Shown piece after piece: positions 34,229-43,456 of a stretch of DNA of 64,000 nucleotides (position 1 is the first letter of the stretch; each line of letters starts with the position of its first letter). The notes below the pieces were generated by a model, which saw only the letters and a program-made list of their open reading frames with translations, was not told the origin of the DNA and did not search any database. A program made the translations under genes and the position numbers. Source of the DNA: Lachnospiraceae bacterium UBA3282 (GTDB taxonomy: Bacteria; Bacillota; Clostridia; Lachnospirales; Lachnospiraceae); assembly GCA_002361735.1 (NCBI GenBank), contig DETS01000031.1, forward strand, positions 15,989 through 79,988, in the 5' to 3' direction.

Positions 34229-36628
34229 CTATGAGATAACAAGTTTACTGTCCGACCACGCAATATAGTCCGTCGGCTTCTCCTCCGCGCTGCCTGCCTC
34301 ATTCGTCGCGATCATCCCTACCCGATACTCTCCGGGCTGAATCTCCTCCTTGCGCAGGCGCAGAACAAAGCCGGCAAGTCCGATATGTTTCTCCTCGGGA
34401 AGGATCTCCTCCACGTCCGTCCGATGCCAGTCGGCAGGATGAGCAAGATAGCCCGCACCGTCCGTCCTCTGCAGCACGATCTGTCTTAGAAACGCCGCAT
34501 TGTCCGTCCCCGGCAGATAACTCCAACCCATGATCCGGAGAATGTCCGGTTCCTCTCTGTGGATCTTATGCTGCGGTTCGGCTCTGTCCACCGTCAGTTT
34601 CAGACTGCCGCGCTTCGCCTTTTTCAGCTGTTTGCGGAAAGGCGCCTTCGGCACAAACCGCGCCTCCTGCGTACAGAGCTGATCCTCATGGGGAAATTTA
34701 TAATTGCATGCGTAATGCGACGCATTATCGATCAATTCTTTGTGGTAGAACGGATCTTTTCCCATGAGTTTAGGATGCCTTTGATAGAGCGCTTCCTTTT
34801 CCGTAAGAAGCCGCTCCCACTTACTCTCGTCCTCCTCGTCCAAGCCCCGGCTCAGCGATTCGTGATGATAGAGGATGGCATCGTTTCGCTGTACATTGAG
34901 ATACCCCGCCTCCAGAAGCTTAAAGCACAGATCCACATCATTGTAAGAGATCGGCAGTCCCTCATCCAGACCGCCCACTTCCTCATATTTCTTCCGCAGC
35001 ACCATCAGACAGGCGCCGGTCACGGCCGCCACATTATAGGTGACACGGTTTCTTCCGTAATAAAAATCCTCCTCATCCGGAAAGGTAATCAGCTTATGCG
35101 AAGGTCCGATATCCAGATTCGTCACGCCCGCATGCTGGATCTTCTCCGTATCCGCGTACCAAAGTTTCGCTCCCACAGCGCCCACATGAGGCTGCAGCGC
35201 CTGTCCCGCCATGCGTTCAAGCCAGCTCCCTTCTATGATCTCTATGTCGTCATTCATCAACAGGAGCAGATCGCCCTTGGCATACTTTGCACCCAGATTG
35301 CACATCTTGGAAAAATGAAAGGGCATCCGCGCATAGACATAAGTAAAGCCATAAGTTTTCTGCAGCGCCCGCATCTTTTCCCGGTTCTCGTCATTGCTGC
35401 CGTTATCGACCACGATCCACTCATAATAGCGATAGGAAGTCCTCTCTCGAAAGGAGCGCAGACATTTTTCCAGCACATCGGGATGATCCTTGGAAGGAAT
35501 GATCACAGAGACTACGCGATGCGGCGCGATCGCTGTGTTTTCGCTGCCCGATCTCGTGCAGCGCTCCCTGCCCGAAACGGAAGTATCATAGAGCAGATGG
35601 TAGATATCCGGATCCGCCCCCTGCCGAAATTCCGCGCGGATTCCCCTGCGCATCAGCGCATCCTCTTTGACCGGCAGACAGCTTTGGGAGGCGCCCGTGA
35701 GATACTTTCCCTCCCCCAGCTCGCGCCGCAGCGCATCCTGCACCACCTGAAAAGCTTCCCTGCGGGACGGCGTCTGTGCCATCTTCCGCACCGTATCTCC
35801 GGAAGGCTTGTAAACGTTGTGATACAGCACCGCCTTCAGATGCCCGATGGCAAGCCGCGTTTTTCGCAAATCACCTTTCGCCAGCTCCGCGATCTTTTCT
35901 TCAAGGCGCAGACAGAGTTCATAAAAACCCGCTTCCGGATCCTTCATGCTCACCATCCGATAACTCATGCTGTCAAGCAGGGATGTCCTCACCGCCAGAA
36001 AATGCCCAAAATACTGAAAGGCAAGCAGCGTGTCGGGCGAGTAATCCGGCTTCAACCAGGGCTCCATCCGCCTCGTCAAATCCTCCCAATAATAATCTTC
36101 ATCCGCATAGGCCAACAGGCAGGTTTGGTTCTTTGCAAAGTAGGCCTTCACCGCCGCAAACGCAGAGAAGGAAATAAGTCCCTCGCCATAGGTCAGAATC
36201 ACAACGTCCGTCTCCGGCACCGCAATCTCCCGAAATCCTTGGATGGCAACAGCTTCACCCATTTCAATAACGCCCGTATTTTTTTGCTCGCAGGACAGGA
36301 TCCACTGCTGATAAGGATTCGCCTGCCGCCAAAGCTCATCCTCATAGCTGATCACCTGCTCTTTTTTCGCCTCGATCTTCGCAAGCTCCTCGTCCGGTCC
36401 CGGCGTGCCCTTGAAACGATTAGCGAGATGCTTCGCCGGAGACGCCGCTTTACGCGCCAGCCTGTAAAAAGAGCTGTTACAAATGCGGTTCAAATTATCC
36501 TGCGCATCCGTCTGCCGCCGCTCCGCATCCGCGATGCGCCCCGCCAACACGGTATTTTGTTTGCGTTCCTCCTCGTAAGCCGCCATATACCAGGCTGTCC
36601 AGTCATAGCGCTTTTTTTGTCCGTTCAT
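34229..36628 (-). CDS. tandem-domain family 2 glycosyltransferase
   Basis: The 799-residue protein starts with a coiled, charged helix (RYDWTAWYMAAYEEERKQNTVLAGRIADAERR). A first GT-like domain (about 130-330) keeps LLAYADEDYYWEDLTRR but has lost the N-terminal nucleotide motif. A full GT-A domain follows (about 365-600: VSVIIPSKDHPDVLEKCLRSF, WIVVDNGSNDENREKM, LLLLMNDDIEIIEGSW, DEGLPISYNDVDLCFKLLEAGY). The last ~110 residues form a beta-rich tail. The ATG overlaps the previous stop (TGATG), giving coupled translation. It pairs with the similar enzyme downstream in building the polymer. Confidence 0.85.
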   Translation of the reverse strand: MNGQKKRYDWTAWYMAAYEEERKQNTVLAGRIADAERRQTDAQDNLNRICNSSFYRLARKAASPAKHLANRFKGTPGPDEELAKIEAKKEQVISYEDELWRQANPYQQWILSCEQKNTGVIEMGEAVAIQGFREIAVPETDVVILTYGEGLISFSAFAAVKAYFAKNQTCLLAYADEDYYWEDLTRRMEPWLKPDYSPDTLLAFQYFGHFLAVRTSLLDSMSYRMVSMKDPEAGFYELCLRLEEKIAELAKGDLRKTRLAIGHLKAVLYHNVYKPSGDTVRKMAQTPSRREAFQVVQDALRRELGEGKYLTGASQSCLPVKEDALMRRGIRAEFRQGADPDIYHLLYDTSVSGRERCTRSGSENTAIAPHRVVSVIIPSKDHPDVLEKCLRSFRERTSYRYYEWIVVDNGSNDENREKMRALQKTYGFTYVYARMPFHFSKMCNLGAKYAKGDLLLLMNDDIEIIEGSWLERMAGQALQPHVGAVGAKLWYADTEKIQHAGVTNLDIGPSHKLITFPDEEDFYYGRNRVTYNVAAVTGACLMVLRKKYEEVGGLDEGLPISYNDVDLCFKLLEAGYLNVQRNDAILYHHESLSRGLDEEDESKWERLLTEKEALYQRHPKLMGKDPFYHKELIDNASHYACNYKFPHEDQLCTQEARFVPKAPFRKQLKKAKRGSLKLTVDRAEPQHKIHREEPDILRIMGWSYLPGTDNAAFLRQIVLQRTDGAGYLAHPADWHRTDVEEILPEEKHIGLAGFVLRLRKEEIQPGEYRVGMIATNEAGSAEEKPTDYIAWSDSKLVIS

Positions 36629-38718
36629 CAGCTAAACAATCCCCTTTTCTGCAAATGTTTGATCGTCTCCATCGGCATCTTCGTCACTTCCATGACCGCC
36701 TGCAGATGATTTTCCTCCTCGCCGGGCAGCCCCCAGAGAGAGAGGGTGATGTTCGGGTCTTCTGTGGGAAAGGCGTAGACATCCTCTCCGATCCGAAACC
36801 CGTTCATCTGCAAATGTTTCCCTTTTAACGGTATCGTCTGTCCGTTCCAGACGATCTGCTTCACCCAGATCAGGCAGGCGCTGCTTCCGGGATCGATGCG
36901 CAAAGCGCTGCGTCCTCTCCCGATCTTTACGGAAATCTCCACCAACCCCTCAGCGCTTCTGATCAGCTGCTCCCCATCTTCCTCCGGAAAGAAAGACTGT
37001 TCCTCCCGAAAACCGTTGCCGGTGTTCTCATAAATCTGTATGCGATCATCATCGGACCGCTTTTTTAACCCTTCGCAGATATCCGCCAAAGAATAACATC
37101 CATTATTGATTGCTTCCCGCAGCTCCGCCATGGACAGCCGTTTCCCCGTCACATATTTTTGGAACTTCATCTCCTGCCTGCGGTACTGTTCCGCCTCCGT
37201 TTGACCGATTTCCAGCTTGTTCATTATTAAATCTACATTTAGTTTATTTCTTTTATCATCTTCCAGCAGATAACAGTAGATGGCGCGGAAGGCAATTTCT
37301 TTCGTCTCGATCGCCCGTTCAAACGTCCATTCGCAGTCAATTAAATGCCATGTGTTATCCAATTTATAACATCCGTTATTATCCTGCTCAACCATGATGT
37401 TTGCAAAGATTATGTCGTAATCCGCGATTTCCCGCTCTTCCCCCACGGAGATCCTTTTCACATACTCGTCAAAGAGGTTTTGGAAGCCCTCCACATCCCC
37501 TTTTTCCAGCCGTTCATCAAGGATTTCCTCCAGGGTTTTCCCTTCTAAAAATTTAATCCTGATATAAGGTTTTCCATCCGCCGTCCGTTCCAGCTTCGCC
37601 TCATTGACGGCAAGAAGGCTGTCGCGATACCGCTCGGTCAGCTTTTCATACGCCTTTACCGTGTCCTCGATATGTGTTTCAGCAGCTTTGGATAGCGGGT
37701 GTTTTTCTATAATCGGGCCAAAACCGGAGCTTTTTTGCAGGGTTTTGATCTGAAACGCCTCTTTCCTGTCATTGGAATATTTCACATAATCCTCGGACAG
37801 AGAAGGTCCGAGAAGCAGCAGATAGGAATTGGAAAAAAGAGGGAACCGCCCCTCTCCGATCACGCTGTCAAACACCCGTTTTTCATCAAAAAGCTGTAAT
37901 CTGTCCCTGTCAAAATTGCGTTCATTATCGGATAACTCCCCTCGCCCGGGCAGCCGTCTGTCCGAATAAAGCGTCGTCATGAACTTATAATCGGGATAGG
38001 GATAATACATCTGCGTCTCCGAAAAACCGCAGCGTTTTGCGATCGCAAGCAGTCCGTCTTTGGTAAACGTCCTGACCACGCCGCCCTCGGGATAATCTTC
38101 GATCCCCGCAAAATAAACGCCCAGATGGTCCTCTCTGCACCCCGCCCAATACTTTAAACCAAATTTATTTTCGATGGCAATCACGATATGCCCGCTTGGT
38201 TTCAGATGTTTTTTGATAATCTTAAGGAAATCCTCATAGGGCGTCTCTGAACCGATGTATGCCTGCGCATACTCGAATACCCCGATCAGACAGATATAGT
38301 CATAATCGCAGGGAAGATCCGGCTCCACATCCTGAAAATTCCCCACGTGGATGGTCACATTGTCCGCATCCATATGGCGGTAAGCATTGATCAGGCTGCG
38401 CTTTTTGGAGAGCTCCACACAAGTCACCTCCCCCGCTTTGCGCGAAAACGCCCCAGTGATCGCGCCGCAGCCCGAACCGACCTCCAGCACCTTCATCTTC
38501 CGACCTATCGGCAGCCACTCCACGATATTCTCCCGCAGCGGAGAAAAATGATAGAGAACCTCCCAGCTCTTTCTCTCCTCAATGATGCGCTGATACTCCA
38601 CCGCCGAGCAGTCTCTGGCAATTGTCAGGAGTTCATCTTCGATTTCCCCGTCACAGTACAGGTCCTCTCCGGGGTAATGCGTCAGATCGAGCTTGATTTT
38701 TCCTATTTCTTCTATCAT
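36628..38718 (-). CDS. methyltransferase-kinase protein, WbdD-like chain terminator
   Basis: The 696-residue cytoplasmic protein combines three parts. Residues about 60-260 are an SAM-dependent methyltransferase (MKVLEVGSGCGAITGAFS, GEVTCVELSKKR, YDYICLIGVFEYA). Residues about 320-520 resemble a small-molecule kinase, with IRIKFLEGKTLEEIL, a catalytic ADYDIIFANIMV (Asp and Asn kept) and the metal-binding LIDCEWTF. The C-terminal ~120 residues are a beta domain. In E. coli O8/O9a, WbdD has the same methyltransferase-kinase order and caps the polymannose chain to stop growth and mark it for the Wzm-Wzt exporter. Here it follows wzt, so a capping role is a good inference. GGAGG precedes the start at 38718. 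Confidence 0.8.
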   Translation of the reverse strand: MIEEIGKIKLDLTHYPGEDLYCDGEIEDELLTIARDCSAVEYQRIIEERKSWEVLYHFSPLRENIVEWLPIGRKMKVLEVGSGCGAITGAFSRKAGEVTCVELSKKRSLINAYRHMDADNVTIHVGNFQDVEPDLPCDYDYICLIGVFEYAQAYIGSETPYEDFLKIIKKHLKPSGHIVIAIENKFGLKYWAGCREDHLGVYFAGIEDYPEGGVVRTFTKDGLLAIAKRCGFSETQMYYPYPDYKFMTTLYSDRRLPGRGELSDNERNFDRDRLQLFDEKRVFDSVIGEGRFPLFSNSYLLLLGPSLSEDYVKYSNDRKEAFQIKTLQKSSGFGPIIEKHPLSKAAETHIEDTVKAYEKLTERYRDSLLAVNEAKLERTADGKPYIRIKFLEGKTLEEILDERLEKGDVEGFQNLFDEYVKRISVGEEREIADYDIIFANIMVEQDNNGCYKLDNTWHLIDCEWTFERAIETKEIAFRAIYCYLLEDDKRNKLNVDLIMNKLEIGQTEAEQYRRQEMKFQKYVTGKRLSMAELREAINNGCYSLADICEGLKKRSDDDRIQIYENTGNGFREEQSFFPEEDGEQLIRSAEGLVEISVKIGRGRSALRIDPGSSACLIWVKQIVWNGQTIPLKGKHLQMNGFRIGEDVYAFPTEDPNITLSLWGLPGEEENHLQAVMEVTKMPMETIKHLQKRGLFS

Positions 38719-38760
38719 ACCAACCTCCATGATTGCGTATCACGAAACCCAAATCTGTAC

Positions 38761-38996
38761 GGAGAATGCCGTTTTTCAGGCATTCTCCTGCGTGAGATTT
38801 AGAACTTCTTTGCGAAATGCCCTCTGGCATGAGCGACTAGAAGTTCTTCTCACGCTAGCACAGCCGTGACAGACAGATTTCCGACGGAGCCCCTCAAAAT
38901 TCGCCGGCACTAAGCGAGGTCTTTCACGAGCATAGTGTCCGCTGCGTATTTTGCGGAGCGAAAGCGTGGCGACACAGGATATCTGTCTGCCACGGC
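38761..38996. repeat. Three consecutive long hairpins (element C) between wzt and the methyltransferase-kinase gene
   Basis: Three stem-loops fill the 283-bp gap. 38761-38788 is a perfect 10-bp stem (GGAGAATGCC/GGCATTCTCC). 38790-38855 pairs GCGTGAG with CTCACGC and AACTTCT with AGAAGTT around an ATGCC/GGCAT tip. 38863-38996 is a nested hairpin: GCCGTG-CAGACAGAT arms with one mismatch, then a 12-bp stem with two mismatches, then CACTA/TAGTG. No open frame of note is present. The words TAGAAGTTCTTCTC recur at 6345-6358, at the end of another glycosyltransferase gene. Confidence 0.7.
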
Positions 38997-39001
38997 GTCC
39001 T

Positions 39002-40297
39002 TTATATCACGGTAACCCTAGAGTTCATGTCGTAAAATCCCACCGTATCCTTATCCGAAATCACCGTCACATTCAGCACATCGTACAGCCTGTGATACAC
39101 CGTAAATTCATCTTCCTCATACCCGGTCACACCGAGGGACAACAGATAATCACCGCCCTGCAGGTTCATCTCCTGGGTAAAGGTGATTTCTTTGGTCTCC
39201 CCTGCCTCTACCGACTCCAAAAAAGCCTTCTCAAACATGGTGTTTGTGCCCGTTATCTCTGTTCCACGTACATTTTTTATCGTAAAGGCAAATATCGGTG
39301 CATTGATTTTCTCCGTCATCTCCACCTTCATGTGAATGGTAAACTCGCTTCCCTTCAAAATAGCGGCGGTTCTGGTCCCCTTTTCATCCGAGATATAGTA
39401 TTCCGTGATTCTCGCCTTTTTAGAACCGTATTCCAGCAGTTCAGGATTTTCCGCCGCCCCCTTTTGCCGTTCCAGTTTGCTGCCATCCACGCCTTTCGCT
39501 GCCATCTCCCTAAGAGTCTCGTCCTCCAGAAGGCGCTCCCCCTCAGACTCAGGCGGCACATACTGCCCCACCAGCACCTGCTTATAGGTGTCGATCATCT
39601 GCTTGGGCGCACCTTCCCCCAGCTTTACGCCCTGATTTAAGAGTACCACACGGTCGCAATATTTGCTGATGCTGCTCAAATCATGGCTGACAAAGACGAT
39701 GGTCTTCCCCATCTCCTTAAATTCCTCGAATTTATGATAGCACTTCGCCTGAAAGAAGACATCTCCCACGGAAAGCGCCTCATCCACGATCAGGATTTCG
39801 GGATCGATATTGATGGCAACCGCAAACGCCAGCCGCACGAACATACCGCTGGAATAGGTCTTGGCGGGCTGATACACATAGTCTCCGATATCCGCAAACG
39901 CCAGAATCTCCTCCAGCTTCTGATCGATCTCCTTCTTGGAAAACCCGATCATCGTGCCGTTTAAGTAGATATTTTCAATGCCGTTGTATTCCATGTTAAA
40001 GCCCGCGCCCAGCTCTAAGAGCGCGGAAATGCGTCCGTTCACGTTCACCTCTCCCGATGTCGGGGAAAGAACACCTGTTATTATTTTAAGGATGGTGGAC
40101 TTGCCCGAGCCGTTGGTACCGATGATCCCCACGCACTCCCCCTGCCTGATGGTCAAATCAACCCCTTTCAGGGCGCGGTGCTCCGTGTGCCGCTTGCCCC
40201 GCCCAAGGTGCAGCGCTTCCTTTAAGCGGTCCGAGGGCTTATCGTAGAGCTTATACACTTTTTCAACATTTTTAACCTCAATCGCGATGTTGTCCAT
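39002..40297 (-). CDS. wzt: polysaccharide ABC exporter ATPase with C-terminal recognition domain
   Basis: The 431-residue ATPase drives export of a finished lipid-linked polysaccharide. The nucleotide-binding domain has Walker A IIGTNGSGKST, signature YSSGMFVRLAFA and Walker B ILIVDEALSVGD, in the Wzt/TagH subgroup (ALLELGAGFN, YLNGTMIGF). Residues about 265-431 form a separate beta-rich domain (SEFTIHMKVEM, PIFAFTIKNVRGTEITGTNT, GDYLLSLGV), the hallmark of Wzt proteins that bind the capped non-reducing end of the chain. The start at 40297 follows AAGGAA by six bases. Element D sits directly upstream, between it and wzm. Confidence 0.9.
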   Translation of the reverse strand: MDNIAIEVKNVEKVYKLYDKPSDRLKEALHLGRGKRHTEHRALKGVDLTIRQGECVGIIGTNGSGKSTILKIITGVLSPTSGEVNVNGRISALLELGAGFNMEYNGIENIYLNGTMIGFSKKEIDQKLEEILAFADIGDYVYQPAKTYSSGMFVRLAFAVAINIDPEILIVDEALSVGDVFFQAKCYHKFEEFKEMGKTIVFVSHDLSSISKYCDRVVLLNQGVKLGEGAPKQMIDTYKQVLVGQYVPPESEGERLLEDETLREMAAKGVDGSKLERQKGAAENPELLEYGSKKARITEYYISDEKGTRTAAILKGSEFTIHMKVEMTEKINAPIFAFTIKNVRGTEITGTNTMFEKAFLESVEAGETKEITFTQEMNLQGGDYLLSLGVTGYEEDEFTVYHRLYDVLNVTVISDKDTVGFYDMNSRVTVI

Positions 40298-40318
40298 AAC
40301 CGTTTCCTTATTCATATC

Positions 40319-40471
40319 GTTCAGCCCACGCCATTCGCAAAACGCGCTTACAGCGCTTTCCCGTTGCTTCGCAACTCTTTTTGCTCATATACGGGCGTTC
40401 CCTCAGAGCATCACCCGTCTGTCAAATTCATGCGAGCATGATTTGCCCGACGGATGATGCTCTGGCTGAAC
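40319..40471 (-). repeat. 153-bp structured element, copy D, between wzm and wzt
   Basis: The element has terminal inverted repeats GTTCAGCC and GGCTGAAC, perfect over 8 bp, and a 61-nt hairpin at 40404-40464. On the minus strand GAGGGAACGCC, GTTGC-GAA-GCAAC and GCGCT-GTA-AGCGC follow. It has the same length and layout as copy E (17630-17782), with compensating changes in the stems. On the minus strand an ATG at 40388 after GAGGGA opens a 26-codon frame ending at 40308, 10 bp before the wzt start, so a leader peptide is possible, but compensating one-base indels put the middle of the frame out of register with copy E. Confidence 0.75.
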
Positions 40472-40473
40472 TG

Positions 40474-41526
40474 TTACAATACATCCGCAAAATGACTCCG
40501 CATCCTCCGAAACACCAGCGTTCCCACACAAAACATACTGATCGTCACAATCCAAAAATAGGTTGACGAATAAAAATGCTCAAAGAACCATACTTCCTCA
40601 AAAATCGCGCTGCGGTAACCGTTCACCACATAAACCAGCGGATTCAGCTTAAACAGTGTCTTTAAATTGTCCGTTTTGAGCATATTGATATTCCACATAA
40701 TAGGCGTCACCCACATACCGATCTGGAGGGCAATGCTGATCACCTGCTGCAAATCTCTGATAAAGACCACCAACGCGCTCGTCAGATAACTTAAGGCAAG
40801 CACAAAGAGGAAAAGGCACAGGCTGTAGTAAAGAAGCTGCACCGTATAGATCGTGGGCGTATAACCGTAGCCTATTGCCACCAACAGTAAAATCCCCACA
40901 AAAAATACATGAATGAAGGTTGCTGCGATCACTTTGATAATGGGCAGGATACTGATGTTGAATACCACCTTTTTGACCAGATAGCTGTACTCCACAAGCG
41001 CCATCGTTCCCTGAGAAATCGCTTCCGAAAAATAAAACCACGGCACCAGTCCCGCCGTCAGATACAAAACATAGGGCGGCGTCTCGCCTCCTGCCGTCAC
41101 AAATTCCACTCTGGCGTCAAACACCTTATCAAAGACGATCCAATACATCAGTACGGTGACCACCGGCTGCGCAAGCGCCCATACGATACCCAGATAAGAA
41201 CCTGCATAGCGCTTCTTAAAGTCATTTTTAGCCAGCTTCCAAATGAGTCCGCGGCTCTGAAAAAGCTCTACGGGAATCGTCACGATCCTGTCATAGTAAA
41301 TCGAAAACATGATACAGGTAAAAGCGATCAGCACACAGCCACTCACTTTCTTCATCCGTTCCGTCACCTGATCCGCCAAAGGATTATGATGCGCGATCAG
41401 CACCACCGCCAAAAGCAGTCCAAGCCCCCAGAATACTGCGATTGCTGCGGACTTTGGTAAGATCAAACAAGTTGATCTGCGAGATTTGCTTCGCAAACTC
41501 GGAATATTTTTCTTACGCGCTTCCAT
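40474..41526 (-). CDS. wzm: polysaccharide ABC exporter permease
   Basis: The 350-residue membrane protein is the channel partner of the ATPase downstream. It has the ABC-2 signature of Wzm/TagG (LIWKLAKNDFKKRYAGSYLGIVWALAQPVVTVLMYWIVF, LTAGLVPWFYFSEAI, NPLVYVVNGYRSAIF) with six helices. Two extra hydrophobic segments precede these (about 30-50 and 68-86), giving a longer N-terminus than usual. Its ATG overlaps the rfbC stop (TAATG) and GAGG lies eight bases upstream. Element D separates it from wzt, which is odd because the two subunits are needed together. Confidence 0.9.
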   Translation of the reverse strand: MEARKKNIPSLRSKSRRSTCLILPKSAAIAVFWGLGLLLAVVLIAHHNPLADQVTERMKKVSGCVLIAFTCIMFSIYYDRIVTIPVELFQSRGLIWKLAKNDFKKRYAGSYLGIVWALAQPVVTVLMYWIVFDKVFDARVEFVTAGGETPPYVLYLTAGLVPWFYFSEAISQGTMALVEYSYLVKKVVFNISILPIIKVIAATFIHVFFVGILLLVAIGYGYTPTIYTVQLLYYSLCLFLFVLALSYLTSALVVFIRDLQQVISIALQIGMWVTPIMWNINMLKTDNLKTLFKLNPLVYVVNGYRSAIFEEVWFFEHFYSSTYFWIVTISMFCVGTLVFRRMRSHFADVL

Positions 41527-42086
41527 TAACAATACCTCGCCGTATACGCGGCAAGGCCCTCCCAATTTTTGTCCCTGTCGACCATGATGGGCTCCATGCC
41601 ATCGGGAAACGGCCATTTGATGCCAATCGCAGGGTCACTGTAGAGAATGCCGCCGTCGTCACCCGGATGGTAATAATCCGTGCATTTATAAGCAAACTCC
41701 GCATGATCCGAGAGCACCAGATAGCCGTGCGCAAAGCCCTTGGGAACAAAGAACTGTTTCTTATTCTCCGCTGAGAGCGTCACACCGTACCACTTGCCGT
41801 AAGTAGCGGATCCCTTACGCAGATCGACCGCCACATCAAAGACTTCGCCCGAAAGCACCCGCACCAGCTTGTCCTGCGGATAATGGATCTGAAAATGCAG
41901 ACCGCGGAGCACGCCTTTGGTGGAAGACGACTGGTTATCCTGCACAAAAACCTGATCGATCCCCGCCGCCTTATAATCCTCATAATGATAGGTCTCCATA
42001 AAATAACCCCTGTTATCTCCAAACACCGTGGGCGTGATCACTTTCAAGCCCTCAATTTCACATGTTTCTACTGTTATCTTGCCCAT
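41526..42086 (-). CDS. rfbC: dTDP-4-dehydrorhamnose 3,5-epimerase
   Basis: RfbC converts dTDP-4-keto-6-deoxyglucose into the L-rhamno form, the third step to dTDP-L-rhamnose. The 186-residue cupin protein has VFGDNRGYFMETYHYEDY, the catalytic-His region GVLRGLHFQIHYPQDKLVRVLSGEVFDVAVDLRKGSATYGKW, FVPKGFAHGYLVLSDHAEFAYKCTDYYHPGDDGGI and DPAIGIKWP. AAAGGAG precedes the ATG at 42086; the long upstream in-frame extension is spurious. It lies between the GH25 gene and wzm. Confidence 0.94.
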   Translation of the reverse strand: MGKITVETCEIEGLKVITPTVFGDNRGYFMETYHYEDYKAAGIDQVFVQDNQSSSTKGVLRGLHFQIHYPQDKLVRVLSGEVFDVAVDLRKGSATYGKWYGVTLSAENKKQFFVPKGFAHGYLVLSDHAEFAYKCTDYYHPGDDGGILYSDPAIGIKWPFPDGMEPIMVDRDKNWEGLAAYTARYC

Positions 42087-42100
42087 ATTTGTTCTCCTTT

Positions 42101-43456
42101 TTATTCTGAGATTGGTACGTTTCCCGTATCCCCGTTCACCACACCGGAATACCCCGCCGCATTCTTTGAATGATTGATCGAGGTATCGATATTCATATAA
42201 CAAAGGTTCAAGTCCACATTGGTGGAGATCCCGTTCACGGTACCCTTGGATGTGTACTGCCACATATGATAATAATATTCGTCGTAAGTAGGCACATCCG
42301 CATACTCGGCAAGCCAGATCCTGTAATCTGACAGTTGTGTCATATCCAATCTATCATTCAGCCAATTGCGGGAAGCATAGACGCCTGTCTCATACCCCGC
42401 TGCCTGTATGGTCTGTAAAAAGGCTCTGTGCGCTCTTGTCCGTTCATCGCTGTCCAGACCGTCCGCCCGTCCTCTGCCGCCTGCGCTCTCACTGTCTAAG
42501 AACACGGGATAGTCCACATCATAGTCCTCAATCAGGCGGATGACCATGGACGCTTCCTCCACGGCTTCCACTTCGTCCCGCGCCTGCGTAAAGAAGTAAA
42601 CGCCCACGGGAATGCCCGCTTCAATGGCGCCCTCTATATTTTCCTGATATCGGGGATCGATGACGAGCGCTCCCGTAGATGCGCCGCGGTAACCGCAGCG
42701 GATGATGGCGAACTCGATCCCAGCTTCCTTCACGGCCGCCCAGTCGATCTCCTCATTCCACTTGGACACGTCAATTCCCAGCTTCGCACTGCCGTTGTCA
42801 AACTGCAGTTCCATGTTCTCCGTGCCGTCCGCATCCTCAGCCGCGCCGTTGACAGCCTTATCTTCCTTTTCCGGATCGATGTCATCTTCCGTCAGCATCA
42901 GATATTCGATATTATCCAGCACGCGGTACTCGATCTCCTGCCGCACCTGTATGGTGGTAATGGTGTTCGGCACGCGGAACCCGTCCTGCTCATTCAGGGA
43001 GACACTGTACTCCCCGGAGCGCAGATCATCCACGTAAATTATGCCGTCTTTATCGCGGTCCGTGTATTCGCCCACATCCTGGATCGTGATCGTAAACTCC
43101 GTCCCCGTCACCAGTCTTCCCACGCTGTCCACCACCATCACGCGCAGATCCTTCGCCACGGAACTCATCACCAGAGACACGTTTCTGCCGGAATAGGATT
43201 CCAGACTTTTAAACTTTACCTCCGGATCAAAAAAAGTCTCGTCGCTCAGAAAAGCAGACAGATTGCTCCCGATCTGTCCACTTTCCGTCTCCTCTGTATC
43301 CGTATTCTCCTTTGTCTCCTCCTGTACCGGCGCCTCCTGCACAAGCCCCAGCTTGCGCTTCACCGCGTCAAGATTCACGATGGCGATTACCGCGATTGCC
43401 GCCAAAAACAAGGCGATCATGGCAATCAGCACACGTCTCATCCATTTAGAGTCCAT
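42101..43456 (-). CDS. membrane-anchored GH25 lysozyme-like protein
   Basis: The 451-residue protein has an N-terminal membrane anchor (about 8-28), an acidic linker ([14 protein letters not shown]), a prealbumin/SpaA-like beta domain (about 70-175; [22 protein letters not shown]), and a GH25 catalytic domain (about 226-430) starting [15 protein letters not shown]. The catalytic Asp (GIDVS) and Glu (FLDSES) are both present. GH25 enzymes cut the MurNAc-GlcNAc bond of peptidoglycan. Its start overlaps the end of rfbA by 11 bp with GAGGTAGC upstream, so it is translated as part of the rhamnose operon; it may open the wall for polymer attachment. It is related to the larger GH25 protein at 45556-48384. 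Confidence 0.88.
   Translation of the reverse strand: MDSKWMRRVLIAMIALFLAAIAVIAIVNLDAVKRKLGLVQEAPVQEETKENTDTEETESGQIGSNLSAFLSDETFFDPEVKFKSLESYSGRNVSLVMSSVAKDLRVMVVDSVGRLVTGTEFTITIQDVGEYTDRDKDGIIYVDDLRSGEYSVSLNEQDGFRVPNTITTIQVRQEIEYRVLDNIEYLMLTEDDIDPEKEDKAVNGAAEDADGTENMELQFDNGSAKLGIDVSKWNEEIDWAAVKEAGIEFAIIRCGYRGASTGALVIDPRYQENIEGAIEAGIPVGVYFFTQARDEVEAVEEASMVIRLIEDYDVDYPVFLDSESAGGRGRADGLDSDERTRAHRAFLQTIQAAGYETGVYASRNWLNDRLDMTQLSDYRIWLAEYADVPTYDEYYYHMWQYTSKGTVNGISTNVDLNLCYMNIDTSINHSKNAAGYSGVVNGDTGNVPISE

Noticed and set aside
34559..36709. A 716-codon open frame on the plus strand
   Set aside because: It mirrors the large glycosyltransferase gene on the other strand. Long antisense frames arise here from codon bias; no start site or motif supports it.
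40308..40388. A 26-codon leader-like frame before wzt on the minus strand
   Set aside because: A leader peptide is possible from position, but the peptide is not conserved with the other copy; structure explains the conservation better.
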